Positions 18,086 to 27,509 of a stretch of DNA of 64,000 nucleotides are shown one piece after another. Below the pieces are notes generated by a model. It worked only from the letters and a program-made list of their open reading frames with translations, searched no databases and had not been told where the DNA came from. Made by a program: the position numbers and the translations under genes. This DNA comes from Mycolicibacterium brisbanense. GTDB lineage: Bacteria; Actinomycetota; Actinomycetes; Mycobacteriales; Mycobacteriaceae. Position 1 is the stretch's first letter. Each line of letters starts with the position of its first letter. Where the stretch lies: assembly GCF_001570425.1 (NCBI RefSeq), contig NZ_BCSX01000049.1, forward strand, positions 28,191 through 92,190, given 5' to 3'.

Positions 18086-19213
18086 CTACAGGTTGATCGG
18101 ATCCGTCGGTTGCGGTGTCCTGCTGGTGTCCTTGAGCTGAGCCTTGAATTGCATTGCCCGGTAAGGCCATCCGGTATCGGTGCGCCACTGGGACACCACC
18201 AGGCCCACCCCGCCTTGCACATCGAAGCGCGAACCCGGCAGCAGGTAGCCGCCATAGAGCTGAGCGACCCTGCTGTCGGCGGGGTCCTCGTCGGCCCACG
18301 ACGAACCGACCACCGGAATCTGCAGTGGCGTGGTGTACATATTGGCCACCGGGGAGTTGACGACGCGGTAGCCGAGGGCATACTGCGACGCCAAAAACCC
18401 ACCGAGAACCCATGTTCCGGCGGACAAGCGGCGGAAAGTCAACTCTCCCCACTGTTCTCCGGGCGGTGTGATCGGCGTACTCTGCCGGCCCCAGCCCCAG
18501 CTGCCGTTCGTGAAACCCCAGCAGCTGTACTGGCTCCGCTGCCCGATGTGTTCGGGCCGCACCCGCATCAAAATGATGCCCTTGTTGCGCTGAAAACCGG
18601 TGGCCACCACGTAAACCCAGCCGTCGTCCGGGTCGTAGTCCCACGACCAGCACTGCGCGTAGCCGCCCTGCAGATCACCAGGGAACTTGGCCTGCTCACC
18701 CATGTGGGTCCAGGAGACACCGCTGTCGTCCGAACGCCAGATCTCGGTCCACATCACGTTGCCGAAGCCATGGTTGACGATGGCGTGCAGGTAGATCGAA
18801 TCACCGACCCGCAGCAGGTCCGACGGGATCACGGTGCTGATGCCGCCGCGGCTCCAGCCACTGGACGCGTCGTCGTGAATGTAGAACCACAGCTGATGGG
18901 CGTAGTGGGGGTCGGGGCCTGCGGCCCGCTCGTAGACGATCTCGTGATCGGCATCGCCGCTGCCGATCAGCGCCACCGGAGAACGCCAATCCCCCTGTCC
19001 CACCATGGGTCCCGAGAACGTGTCACCGAACACCGAGACCAGCTTGCCGTTGGGGGCCACCACCGACGCTCCGAGATCGGTGGCCGTCACGCCGAATTGG
19101 TCGGTGCGGCCCGGGCCCGTCAGGTCGGCGGCCTTGCCGTTGAGCATCGGCAGTGCCGGAGTCTGGTCGCCCTGCAGTGGGCGACCGGCACCCCCGCCGA
19201 CGCTCACGTGCAC
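18086..19213 (-). CDS. DUF4185 (GH183-family) protein without a signal peptide
   Basis: The protein has about 373-375 residues. It has the DUF4185 beta-propeller-like pattern: DQFGVTATDLG near the N-terminus, GDTFSGPMVG, then repeated bladed segments such as WTEIWRSDDSGVSW and SWDYDPDDGWVYVVATGF. DUF4185 was assigned to glycoside hydrolase family GH183 after members, including mycobacterial ones, were shown to be endo-D-arabinofuranases acting on arabinogalactan or lipoarabinomannan. This copy begins at GTG 19213 or GTG 19207 and overlaps the 3' end of an upstream secreted-protein gene in another frame. No export signal is visible, unlike the other two DUF4185 genes in this window. Confidence 0.82.
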   Translation of the reverse strand: MHVSVGGGAGRPLQGDQTPALPMLNGKAADLTGPGRTDQFGVTATDLGASVVAPNGKLVSVFGDTFSGPMVGQGDWRSPVALIGSGDADHEIVYERAAGPDPHYAHQLWFYIHDDASSGWSRGGISTVIPSDLLRVGDSIYLHAIVNHGFGNVMWTEIWRSDDSGVSWTHMGEQAKFPGDLQGGYAQCWSWDYDPDDGWVYVVATGFQRNKGIILMRVRPEHIGQRSQYSCWGFTNGSWGWGRQSTPITPPGEQWGELTFRRLSAGTWVLGGFLASQYALGYRVVNSPVANMYTTPLQIPVVGSSWADEDPADSRVAQLYGGYLLPGSRFDVQGGVGLVVSQWRTDTGWPYRAMQFKAQLKDTSRTPQPTDPINL

Positions 19214-19737
19214 AACCGCAAGCCCCAGGGCTCGCAGTCCAGCGGATAGACCTTGACCGGCATGGACAACGGCTCTTTGTACGCCAGCTTGAACGGCACA
19301 CTCTGCTCGCCGGGCTGCAATCCGCAGACCGCATTGTGGAACACCGACCGCGTACCCGTCATCGCCACGTCATCGAACTTGTAGACCTCGGTGGTCGGGG
19401 CCCAGCTACCGTCGGGGCACTGCATACCCTCGGCCGCGGTCGTCGAATAGGTCCACAGCCCGCCGGTCAACCGGGCATCTCCGCCCTTGATTTCGGAGCT
19501 CGTCGCGACGTGCAGCCGGCACGCCACCGCCAGCTCGAGAGGTTCGCGCAGATCGCCGACCACGGGCACGCACGACGGGTACACCGTGAAGGTCTGTGGG
19601 TCCAGTCCGTCCTGGGTGTAGGTGTACACGCCCTGCATCACGGGGTCCGCCTGCGCCGGGCCGGCAAACCCCAGGCTGAGTCCGATTCCGAGGGTCGAGG
19701 CCAGGGCGGTCGCGGCGGCCGTGCGCTTGAAGGTCAC
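19204..19737 (-). CDS. Secreted protein of unknown function
   Basis: The protein has 177 residues with a clear Sec signal peptide (MTFKRTAAATALASTLGIG, then LSLGFAGPAQA|DP, cleavage near residue 30). The mature part has six cysteines (in YPSCVP, VACRLH, MQCPDG, AVCGLQ, LDCEPW and RLCT), suggesting disulfides in the envelope. It overlaps the downstream DUF4185 gene by 4-10 bp, so the two are translationally coupled and probably work together at the cell wall. No catalytic motif was recognised. Confidence 0.75.
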   Translation of the reverse strand: MTFKRTAAATALASTLGIGLSLGFAGPAQADPVMQGVYTYTQDGLDPQTFTVYPSCVPVVGDLREPLELAVACRLHVATSSEIKGGDARLTGGLWTYSTTAAEGMQCPDGSWAPTTEVYKFDDVAMTGTRSVFHNAVCGLQPGEQSVPFKLAYKEPLSMPVKVYPLDCEPWGLRLCT

Positions 19738-19866
19738 AATGGGTGAGTATCGCAGTCTTCATCAGCGTCGTCACCGGTATGGTCCACCGACGTTTCGGTC
19801 GGGCCCGGCGGCGGCCCCAGCGGGTGAGCGTACTGACGGATCGCCCGCGGTGATCCTGGAGAGATC

Positions 19867-21405
19867 GTGACCACACGACCAGTGGTGAGAACGTTGAGCG
19901 CGGTGGCAGCCGTCCTGGCGCTCGTGATGTCGGCATGCTCGGCCGGCAACCGCGTCGACCTCGGCGGTGAGGCGTCGGGCTATCTGATCGCCGCCATCGC
20001 CGGTGAGCCCGACCAACTCGACCCCCAGCGGACGAGTGCGTACTTCTCGTTCGAAGTGCTGGAAAACGTGTTCGACACGCTCGTCGAACCGGACGCGAAC
20101 CTTCAGATGGGCCCGGCCTTGGCAACGTCGTGGGAGGTCAGCCCCGACCAGTTGCTGTGGACGTTTCACCTGCGCCCCGGAGTGACCTGGCATGACGGCA
20201 GCCCGCTGACCGCCGCAGACGTCGTCTACTCGTATCGGCGCATCATCGACCAGCAACTGACCAACGTGGACAAGTTCAGTGCGGTCGCCGGCGTCGACGA
20301 GGTGGACCCCGCGACCGTGCGGATCGCCGTCAAGCATCCGACGCCGAATCTGCTGACCAATCTCGGCGGTTTCAAGGGCATGGCGATCGTGCAACGCCAC
20401 AATGTCGAGAGCGGGCAGATCACCACCCATCCGGTCGGCACCGGACCGTTCTCGTTCGTGTCGCGCAAGAGCGGCGACTCGATCACGCTGAAGGCCAACC
20501 CGCACTACTGGGCCGGAGCTCCGCCGGTGGCCGGGGTGACATTCCGGTTCATCTCCGAACCGTCGACGGCGCTGTCGGCGTTGCAGGCCGGTGAGGTCGA
20601 CTGGACCGATTCGATTCCCCCGCAACGCGTCAGCCAACTGCGCGAAGACGACTCGCTGCATCTCGCGGTCACCCCGAGCAACGACTACTGGTACCTGGCG
20701 CTCAACGAGGCTCGCACGCCGTGGAACGACGTCCGGGTCAGGCAGGCCATCGCCTATGCGATCGACCGAGATTCGATCACCGCGGCCACCACGTACCGCA
20801 CGGCGACCACCAACCAGCTCGCCATCCCGCAGGGCAATGCGTGGTACACCGACTATCACCGCTACCGCCACGATCTGGACGAAGCGAAACGTCTTCTCCG
20901 AGAGGCGGGTAGCGCACCGAAGGACCTTGACATGCTGGTCACCAGTGAATACCCCGAGACAGTGACCGCAGCCCAGATCGTCGCCGATAACCTTGCCCCG
21001 CTTGGCATCACGGTGCACATCCGCACGGTCGACTTCGCCACCTGGCTCGACGAACAGAACAACGGGCACTTCGACATGTTGATGATGGGCTGGCTCGGCA
21101 ACATCGATCCCGACGACTTCTACTACGCCCAGCACCATTCCGGCGGCACCAGCAATGCGCAGAAGTTCTCCGACCCCGAGGTCGACCAACTTCTCGACGC
21201 CGGGCGAGTCGAGACCGACATCGAAAAGCGAAAATCCATCTACGCCAGAGCGGCAACGCGTATCGCCGACGAGGTCAGCTACATCTACCTGTACAACCCG
21301 TCGGTGATCCAGGCGTGGGCAACGAATCTGTCGGGCTACGAGGCGCGGCGCGACGGCGCTGTCCGGTTCCGTAGCGCAACCCTGAATCGGGGTGGGACGA
21401 GGTGA
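19867..21405 (+). CDS. Peptide/nickel-type ABC transporter substrate-binding lipoprotein
   Basis: The protein has 512 residues. The N-terminus is a lipoprotein signal with lipobox VMSAC (Cys about 22), so it is anchored on the outer face of the membrane. The body is an SBP_bac_5 (DppA/OppA) fold with typical segments such as GEPDQLDPQRTSAYFSFEVL and the conserved VTWHDGSPLTAADV. It would capture oligopeptides, dipeptides or similar solutes for the two permeases and the fused ATPase downstream. GTG 19867 follows a GGAGAG ribosome-binding site. The stop overlaps the next start (GTGA). Confidence 0.92.
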   Translation: MTTRPVVRTLSAVAAVLALVMSACSAGNRVDLGGEASGYLIAAIAGEPDQLDPQRTSAYFSFEVLENVFDTLVEPDANLQMGPALATSWEVSPDQLLWTFHLRPGVTWHDGSPLTAADVVYSYRRIIDQQLTNVDKFSAVAGVDEVDPATVRIAVKHPTPNLLTNLGGFKGMAIVQRHNVESGQITTHPVGTGPFSFVSRKSGDSITLKANPHYWAGAPPVAGVTFRFISEPSTALSALQAGEVDWTDSIPPQRVSQLREDDSLHLAVTPSNDYWYLALNEARTPWNDVRVRQAIAYAIDRDSITAATTYRTATTNQLAIPQGNAWYTDYHRYRHDLDEAKRLLREAGSAPKDLDMLVTSEYPETVTAAQIVADNLAPLGITVHIRTVDFATWLDEQNNGHFDMLMMGWLGNIDPDDFYYAQHHSGGTSNAQKFSDPEVDQLLDAGRVETDIEKRKSIYARAATRIADEVSYIYLYNPSVIQAWATNLSGYEARRDGAVRFRSATLNRGGTR

Positions 21406-22379
21406 ATGTGGGCAAGTTGGCGGCAGGGCACCCGGTGGTGGTGTTCCTGGCCCGGCGTCTGATGCACTCCGCGGTGGTGCTCATCGGCGTGCTGATCGTG
21501 GTGTTCGCGTTGGTGCACCTGGTGCCTGGCGACCCGGTCCGGATCGCGTTGGGCACGCGCTACACCCCAGAGGCGTATGCGGCGCTGCGGTCGGCCAGCG
21601 GGATGGACAGACCGCTCGTCGAGCAGTTTTTCAGCTACCTCGGCTCGGCGTTCACCGGGAACCTCGGGGTCAGTTTCCGCAACGGTGACCCGGTGACCGT
21701 CACGCTGCTGGAACGACTTCCGGCCACGGTGTCGCTGGGCTTGGTCGGCATCGTCATCGCGCTGGCGATCGCATTGCCTGCCGGGATCTGGTCGGCCCTG
21801 CACGAAGGCAGGGTCAGCGACGCGATCGTGCGGATCGCCAGCCAGTTCGGCGTGTCCATTCCCGATTTCTGGATGGGCATCCTGTTGATCGGGGTCTTCG
21901 CGTCGACGCTGGGCTGGCTGCCGACATCGGGATACCGCCCGCTGTTCAGCGATCCGGGTGGCTGGCTGCGACACATCATCCTGCCCGGGCTCACGGTGGG
22001 GCTGGTCGCCGCGGCGATCATGACCCGCTACGTGCGCTCGGCGGTCCTGGAGGTCACCGCCATGGGGTACGTGCGCACCGCCAAATCGAAAGGCCTAGCG
22101 CAGGCGGTGATCACGTTTCGCCACATCGTCCGCAATGCGCTGCTGCCCATCCTGACCATCACCGGTATCCAGCTGGCCACCATCCTCGGCGGGGTCATCG
22201 TGGTCGAAGTGGTGTTCGCCTGGCCGGGGCTGGGCCGGCTGGTGTTCAATTCCGTTGCGGCCCGCGACTATCCGGTCATCCAGGGCGCGGTGCTGCTCAT
22301 CGCGGTGTTGTTCCTGCTGATCAACCTGATCGTCGACGTGTTGTACGCGGTGGTCGACCTGAGGATCAGGCTGTCATGA
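21402..22379 (+). CDS. ABC transporter permease (DppB/OppB type)
   Basis: The protein has 325 residues and six hydrophobic segments. It carries the BPD_transp_1 coupling region (YVRTAKSKGLAQAVITFRHIVRNALLP, about 226-252, containing the EAA-like loop) and the OppB N-terminal pattern FLARRLMHSAVVLIGVLIVV. It forms the membrane channel with the next permease. GTG 21402 overlaps the SBP stop by 4 nt and its own stop overlaps the ATG of the next gene (ATGA), so the operon is translationally coupled. Confidence 0.92.
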   Translation: MNVGKLAAGHPVVVFLARRLMHSAVVLIGVLIVVFALVHLVPGDPVRIALGTRYTPEAYAALRSASGMDRPLVEQFFSYLGSAFTGNLGVSFRNGDPVTVTLLERLPATVSLGLVGIVIALAIALPAGIWSALHEGRVSDAIVRIASQFGVSIPDFWMGILLIGVFASTLGWLPTSGYRPLFSDPGGWLRHIILPGLTVGLVAAAIMTRYVRSAVLEVTAMGYVRTAKSKGLAQAVITFRHIVRNALLPILTITGIQLATILGGVIVVEVVFAWPGLGRLVFNSVAARDYPVIQGAVLLIAVLFLLINLIVDVLYAVVDLRIRLS

Positions 22380-23254
22380 CAGTCACCGAAGGCCGGGTCT
22401 CGTCCTGGCGGCTGCTGCTGGCCAACCCTGTGACCGCGATCAGTGCGGTCGTGCTCGTAGCCGTGGTGTTCGTCGCGGTGGCCGCCCAGTGGATCACCCC
22501 GTTCGGCATCAACGACATCGACGTGCCCAGTGCTCTGCAGGGGCCCAGCGGATCGCACTGGTTCGGCACCGACGAACTGGGCCGTGACGTGCTGTCGCGC
22601 GTGCTGGTGGCGATACAGGCATCGATGCGGGTCGCGGTGGTGAACGTGGCGTTCGCGGCGGCCGTGGGCGTGACGATCGGCGTGGTGGCCGGCTATCGCA
22701 GCGGCTGGGTGGACACCGTCGTGATGCGCGTCGTCGACGTGATGTTCGCCTTCCCCGTGTTGTTGCTCGCGCTGGCCATCGTGGCAATCCTGGGGCCGGG
22801 CATCACCACGACCATGCTCGCCATCGGTGTCGTCTACACGCCGATCTTCGCGCGCGTCGCCCGCGCCAGCACGCTGAGCGTGCGCCTCGAGCCGTTCGTC
22901 TCGGTCTCCCGCACCATGGGCACCGGCGATGGATACATCTTGACCCGCCACATTCTGCCGAACATCGCCGGGCCGCTGATCGTTCAGCTCTCGCTGTCAC
23001 TGGCCTTCGCGATCCTGGCCGAAGCGTCATTGTCGTTCCTGGGCTTGGGAATCCAGCCACCACAACCGTCGCTGGGCCGGATGATCTTCGACGCGCAGGG
23101 CTTCGTCACGCTCGCGTGGTGGATGGCGGTGTTCCCCGGTGCCGCCATCTTCGTGACGGTGCTGGCGTTCAACCTGTTCGGTGACGGCCTGCGCGACGTG
23201 CTCGATCCCAAGCAGCGCACCATGATCGAGGCCAGAAGGGCGGGAAAACAGTGA
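22376..23254 (+). CDS. ABC transporter permease (DppC/OppC type)
   Basis: The protein has 292 residues. It shows the OppC features HWFGTDELGRDVLSRVLVA (about 60-78) and the coupling-loop SRTMGTGDGYILTRHILPN (about 180-198). It pairs with the upstream DppB-type permease to form the importer's channel. ATG 22376 overlaps the upstream stop, and the end overlaps the GTG of the fused ATPase by 4 nt. Confidence 0.92.
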   Translation: MTVTEGRVSSWRLLLANPVTAISAVVLVAVVFVAVAAQWITPFGINDIDVPSALQGPSGSHWFGTDELGRDVLSRVLVAIQASMRVAVVNVAFAAAVGVTIGVVAGYRSGWVDTVVMRVVDVMFAFPVLLLALAIVAILGPGITTTMLAIGVVYTPIFARVARASTLSVRLEPFVSVSRTMGTGDGYILTRHILPNIAGPLIVQLSLSLAFAILAEASLSFLGLGIQPPQPSLGRMIFDAQGFVTLAWWMAVFPGAAIFVTVLAFNLFGDGLRDVLDPKQRTMIEARRAGKQ

Positions 23255-24813
23255 CCTCCCCTGTGTTGAGCGTGCACGACCTTCGCGTGCGGATCGGCCG
23301 CCGCGACATCGTGCGCGGGGTGTCGTTCGACGTGGCACGCGAACAGACCGTCGGCATCGTCGGCGAATCCGGATCCGGCAAGTCGATGACGGTGCTGGCG
23401 GCGACCGGGCTGCTCGACGCGCCGGGTGCCGTCGTCACCGGCACTGCCGCATTGGCCGACGGCACCCAACTCGTCGGGGCGTCCTCGCGCACACTGCGCC
23501 AAGTCCATGGTGGCCGAGTCGGATTCGTGTTCCAGGACCCGGGCACGTCGCTCAACCCGCTGCTGACCCTGGCGCGGCAGATCACCGAAACACTGGAGAC
23601 TCACCGCAACATGACCCGCCGGCAGGCCCGTACCCGGGCGGGTGAACTGCTCGACGCCGTGGGCCTGCCCGCCGAGCGGCTCGACGCCTATCCCCACCAG
23701 CTCTCGGGTGGCCAACGCCAGCGCGTGATGATCGCCATCGCGCTGGCGTGCGACCCCGAATTGCTGATCGCCGATGAACCGACCACGGCGCTGGATGTCA
23801 CCACCCAATCCCAGATCATCGACCTGGTTGCCGACTTGCAGCGGGACTTCGGCACCGCGGTGGTGTGGATCAGTCACGACCTCGGCGTCATCGGTCAGGT
23901 CGCCGACGAGGTGACGGTATTGCGGGAGGGCGAGGCTGTTGAGCAGTCGGCCGTCCTCGACGTGTTCGATCATCCGCAGCACGCGTACACCCGTGAGCTG
24001 CTGGAGGCCCGGCCGCGCATCGACGGCGACGGACCCACCGAGGTCGCTGACACCCCGGTGTTGCTGGAGGTCAACGGACTTGACGTCCGCTACGGCGAGG
24101 TCACCGCGGTGCACGACGTGTCGTTCCGGATTCGGCGCGGCACCACGCTGGGCCTCGTCGGCGAGTCGGGTTCGGGGAAGTCCACGGTGGCCGCCGCGCT
24201 GACCGGTCTGACCGACCCGTCGTCAGGGACGGCAACCCTGGACGGCGTCAACGTCTTCGGCGGTGACCGCAACCTGCGGCGCCGAATCAGTCTGGTGTTC
24301 CAGGATCCCTTCGCATCGCTGAACCCGCGCGCTCGGGTGGGCGCGGCGATCGGTGAACCGTTGCAGGTCCACCGGCTGGCCAAAGGCCGCCGCGGCAGGG
24401 CGCAGCGCGTGGCAGAACTCCTCGAACGCGTCGGGCTGCCCGCGGAGTTCGCGGCCAGATACCCGCACGAACTGTCCGGCGGACAGCGCCAGCGCGTCAG
24501 CATCGCCCGGGCGCTGGCCACCGAACCCGACTTGCTCATCCTCGACGAATCGACAGCCTCCCTTGATGTTTCGATCCAGTCGCGGGTACTGGACCTGCTG
24601 ACCGAACTCCAGCGCGACCTGGGCTTGTCCTACCTGTTCATCGCGCACGACCTGGCGGTCGTGCACCGCATGTGTCACGACGTGATGGTCATGCGATCCG
24701 GCGCAGTCGTCGAGTACCGCCCGGCCGCCGAGCTGTTCGCATCCCCCGAGCACGAGTACACCCGCACTCTGCTCGCCGCGATACCACCCACCAGACCGCG
24801 CGCGGCGATCTGA
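23251..24813 (+). CDS. Fused duplicated ATPase of the peptide-type ABC importer (DppD-DppF fusion)
   Basis: The protein has 520 residues containing two complete ABC ATPase domains. Each has a Walker A GESGSGKS (about 43-50 and 306-313), a signature LSGGQRQRV (about 152 and 410) and a Walker B (LLIADEP and LLILDES). The fusion is the actinobacterial form of the separate D and F subunits, as in M. tuberculosis OppD. It energises uptake by the preceding permeases. All four importer genes overlap by 4 nt and form a single transcription unit. Confidence 0.92.
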   Translation: MTSPVLSVHDLRVRIGRRDIVRGVSFDVAREQTVGIVGESGSGKSMTVLAATGLLDAPGAVVTGTAALADGTQLVGASSRTLRQVHGGRVGFVFQDPGTSLNPLLTLARQITETLETHRNMTRRQARTRAGELLDAVGLPAERLDAYPHQLSGGQRQRVMIAIALACDPELLIADEPTTALDVTTQSQIIDLVADLQRDFGTAVVWISHDLGVIGQVADEVTVLREGEAVEQSAVLDVFDHPQHAYTRELLEARPRIDGDGPTEVADTPVLLEVNGLDVRYGEVTAVHDVSFRIRRGTTLGLVGESGSGKSTVAAALTGLTDPSSGTATLDGVNVFGGDRNLRRRISLVFQDPFASLNPRARVGAAIGEPLQVHRLAKGRRGRAQRVAELLERVGLPAEFAARYPHELSGGQRQRVSIARALATEPDLLILDESTASLDVSIQSRVLDLLTELQRDLGLSYLFIAHDLAVVHRMCHDVMVMRSGAVVEYRPAAELFASPEHEYTRTLLAAIPPTRPRAAI

Positions 24814-24826
24814 GAAGGTCTACGGC

Positions 24827-25567
24827 ATGAGTCAGCTGAGCGGCAAGGTCGCATTGGTCACGGGTGCGTCGTCGGGATTGGGTGCGGCAGTGGCGCGCCT
24901 GTTCGCCGAACGGGGCGCTTCGGTGTTCGGCATCGCCCGCGACGCCGAGCGGATGGCCGAGGTGTTCACGCAGGTTCCCGGCGGCAAGTACGCGTCGGTG
25001 GACATCGCCTCCGCCGAAGCCTGCAAACAGGCCGTCGCCCAGTGCGTCGAGGAGTTCGGCAGGCTCGACGCATTGATCAACGTCGCGGGTTTTCACCAGA
25101 TGCGCCACACCATATCGATGACCGACGAGGACTGGGACAAGGATCTGGCCGTCAACCTCAACGGCCCGTTCTTCCTGTGCCGGGCGGCGTTGCCGCATCT
25201 GCTGGAGGCCGGCGGCAACATCGTCAACGTGGCCTCGATCGCGGGGATCGAGGGCGAGGTCTATTCGGCGGGCTACTGCGCGGCCAAGCACGGCCTGGTC
25301 GGGCTGACCCGTGCGCTCGCCATCGAGTTCACCTCGGAACGCCTGCGCGTCAACGCGGTCTGCCCCGGCGGCATGCTGACCCCGCAGACCACCGAGTTCG
25401 CCGCACCCGAGGGTGCGGACTGGAATCTGATCCTGCGCATCGCCGCACCCCGCGGAATGATGGACGTGGCCGACGTCGCCAAGACCATTGCGTTTCTCGC
25501 CAGTGACGACGCCGCGGCCGTGCACGGTGCGGTGTACATCGTCGACGCCGGAAAGACCGCCGGGTAA
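24827..25567 (+). CDS. Short-chain dehydrogenase/reductase
   Basis: The protein has 246 residues. It has TGASSGLG (about 12-19), a modified NNAG position reading INVAG (about 84-88), NVASIAG (Ser about 134) and YCAAKHG (Tyr about 147, Lys about 151). NVAG instead of NNAG is a tolerated variant in this family. It starts 13 bp after the ABC ATPase stop with AAGG upstream, so it is probably in the same operon, perhaps acting on the imported compound. The substrate is unknown. Confidence 0.88.
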   Translation: MSQLSGKVALVTGASSGLGAAVARLFAERGASVFGIARDAERMAEVFTQVPGGKYASVDIASAEACKQAVAQCVEEFGRLDALINVAGFHQMRHTISMTDEDWDKDLAVNLNGPFFLCRAALPHLLEAGGNIVNVASIAGIEGEVYSAGYCAAKHGLVGLTRALAIEFTSERLRVNAVCPGGMLTPQTTEFAAPEGADWNLILRIAAPRGMMDVADVAKTIAFLASDDAAAVHGAVYIVDAGKTAG

Positions 25568-25634
25568 GGGTTTCGCATCGCCATCGGTGCGCGCACGATA
25601 GAAGTGTCCGCCGAGTAGGCGAAGGGAGCGGACG

Positions 25635-25856
25635 ATGAAAGCGCACGTCGGCGATTTCCTGGTTGTCAAAGGCACAACCACCGACCAACATGAGCACCAC
25701 GCCGAGATCATCGGGGTTCGCGCCGAGGACGGCTCTCCCCCGTACGAGGTGCGGTGGCTGGGCACCGGCCAAGAAGCGGTGATGTACCCCGGCACCGATG
25801 CGGTGGTGGTGTCAGCCGCTGAACACGCGCGGGCGGCCGGGCGCGCGAAACACTAG
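25635..25856 (+). CDS. DUF1918 domain protein
   Basis: The protein has 73 residues: MKAHVGDFLVVKGTTTDQHE, then a small beta-barrel-like segment with PPYEVRWLGTG and a basic tail. This is the common actinobacterial DUF1918 pattern (SH3-like), whose function is unknown. It is preceded by GAAGGGAGCGG, a strong ribosome-binding site, and converges on the second DUF4185 gene with a 4-bp overlap of stops. Confidence 0.85.
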   Translation: MKAHVGDFLVVKGTTTDQHEHHAEIIGVRAEDGSPPYEVRWLGTGQEAVMYPGTDAVVVSAAEHARAAGRAKH

Positions 25857-27163
25857 GTACTCGATGTGCCCAGCGAGGTGCGCATCAACATCACGCTGTA
25901 GTCAGACCAGCGCGACAGCGTGAAGTACAGGTCGCTGCCGGTGGACCACGGGTGGATATAGGGCGCGTAGATGCCACCGGGCACCGCGGTCGAGCTGACG
26001 ATCGTCTTCGCTTGGCTCCACGGGCCTTCCGGCTTGTCGGCGGTACGCATCACGACCGCCGAGGTCGTATTGGTGTAGAGCATGACGAACTTCTTCAGGT
26101 AGTCGTTCCACGCCACGGACATCTCACTGCCGGGCGCCCACACCACCTGGACGGCCAGGAACGGGAAGCCCTTGAGCCAGCCGAACGGTGTGTAGTACTC
26201 GTAGGCGGACTTGTCGGCGACCGAACTCTCCACGACCCGCGACAGGAACGGCATGCCGCCGCGCCCCGCCCCGGTGCCGTAGGAGTAGACGTACCCGCCG
26301 GTGCGCAGGTAGGCGCCCATCTGGAAGTTCTGGTCGCCCCACGTGAAGGCCACCCCAGGGACGGTGTTGAACCAGCTCGGGCGGATACTCGTCACCGGAA
26401 CCGTCCACGTTTCGCCGTTGTCGTTCGACACCGCGACCGCCGAGAAGTTCGTCGACCACTGCCCCGGTGAACCCCACTGGCTGACAGACATGAAGTTCAC
26501 GTATTGCGTTGTGCCGACCGAGATTCCGGCAGTCGGAATGATGGTCACCTCGGTTCCCGCGAGGCCGAGGCTCCGGATCACCTGCCGGGAGAAGTTGGGG
26601 CGGGCGGCGTCGACGGGCGAGCCGGCATAGACGTTGCCGGGCACAGGGTTCGGGATCGTCATGCCGTCGGCCAAGTTGCGGTCGGAGCTGCGGAACAGCG
26701 TGTTCTTGCGCCACTCCTGGTCTGGCACACTGCAGTTGCCGAACGTGTCACCGAACGCCATCAACACCTGATTGCCCGCGCCGGATTGCCCGTTGTCCCA
26801 CATGATTCCGAGGTCGGCACCGGAGATGCCGAAACGGCTGTAGCTGTCGGTGTTGGGCCCGGTGATCCACCCCACGGTGGCTGCGGTCGACGCCGACGGG
26901 GCGGCCGCGGCGCGCGCGGCGGTGTTCGGGGCGACGGCGGTGTCCTTGGCTGCTTCCGGGGTGCTCGCGGTGCTGACCGGTTTGCGGCCGATGGGCAGAT
27001 GCAGGATCGGCAACGACGGCAGTGCCGGGGCGGCGGCGCGTGCCGACGGCGTCGATGTCGGCACGGAGCACGGGTCCGCGACCGCGCGCGGAAGCGGTAC
27101 GGCGAGAGTGATGGTCGCGGCTGAGGCAGCCGCCATCGCCGCTAGCCGACGCAGTGTCGTCAT
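25853..27163 (-). CDS. Secreted DUF4185 (GH183-family) protein
   Basis: The protein has 436 residues. The signal peptide MTTLRRLAAMAAASAATITL ends near AVA|DP (residue ~31). An Ala/Pro/Thr-rich linker (about 35-95) follows, then the DUF4185 domain beginning GWITGPNTDSYSRFGISGAD, with the conserved GDTFGNC, SNDNGETW, FQMGAY and AWNDYLKKFVMLYTN segments. It is a probable extracellular endo-D-arabinan hydrolase (GH183) acting on cell-wall arabinan. It is closely related in layout to the copy at 42986-44449, as seen in the shared GGIYAP, HPWSTG and MLM C-terminal patterns. Confidence 0.85.
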   Translation of the reverse strand: MTTLRRLAAMAAASAATITLAVPLPRAVADPCSVPTSTPSARAAAPALPSLPILHLPIGRKPVSTASTPEAAKDTAVAPNTAARAAAAPSASTAATVGWITGPNTDSYSRFGISGADLGIMWDNGQSGAGNQVLMAFGDTFGNCSVPDQEWRKNTLFRSSDRNLADGMTIPNPVPGNVYAGSPVDAARPNFSRQVIRSLGLAGTEVTIIPTAGISVGTTQYVNFMSVSQWGSPGQWSTNFSAVAVSNDNGETWTVPVTSIRPSWFNTVPGVAFTWGDQNFQMGAYLRTGGYVYSYGTGAGRGGMPFLSRVVESSVADKSAYEYYTPFGWLKGFPFLAVQVVWAPGSEMSVAWNDYLKKFVMLYTNTTSAVVMRTADKPEGPWSQAKTIVSSTAVPGGIYAPYIHPWSTGSDLYFTLSRWSDYSVMLMRTSLGTSST

Positions 27164-27290
27164 GTCCTACCTTCCGGCTAACGCCTAACGCCTGTGACAA
27201 TAGTTGCTACAGCGGCGGAGACGGTTTGCCAGAAGTGAACCGCGATGCATCTGTGACCGGGTCGAGATGCGGGACTGGGGCGTGTGGAAG

Positions 27291-27321
27291 CCCAGTGGCA
27301 GCGGGCGGCGCTACCACTGGG
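27291..27321. terminator. Hairpin downstream of the CsbD gene
   Basis: CCCAGTGG (27291-27298) and CCACTGGG (27314-27321) make a perfect 8-bp stem with a 15-nt loop, just past the CsbD stop and upstream of the DUF4185 start on the same strand. There is no T-run, so it may be a weak or Rho-assisted terminator. Confidence 0.4.
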
Positions 27322-27335
27322 CTGGTGACGAGAAT

Positions 27336-27509
27336 CTAGTCTTTGAACGCGTCCTTGATCTTCTCGCCGGCGTCCTTCAGGTTGGACTTCACCTGGTCGC
27401 CCTTGCCTTCATTTTCGGTGCTCTTGTCGCCGGTGACATTGCCGACCGCTTCCTTGGCCTTGCCGCCCAGCTCCTGCCCCTTGTTCTTCGCCTTGTCGAT
27501 AGCGCTCAC
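27336..27509 (-). CDS. CsbD-family stress-response protein
   Basis: The protein has 57 residues and is highly charged: GTG start, then SAIDKAKNKGQELGGKAKEA, VGNVTGDKSTENEGKGDQVK and a KDAGEKIKDAFKD tail. This is the CsbD pattern of general-stress proteins (sigma-B regulon in Bacillus). The start at 27509 is supported by GAGGAGAAACACT directly upstream. In mycobacteria such genes are typically induced by stress or stationary phase. The molecular role is unknown. Confidence 0.85.
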   Translation of the reverse strand: MSAIDKAKNKGQELGGKAKEAVGNVTGDKSTENEGKGDQVKSNLKDAGEKIKDAFKD

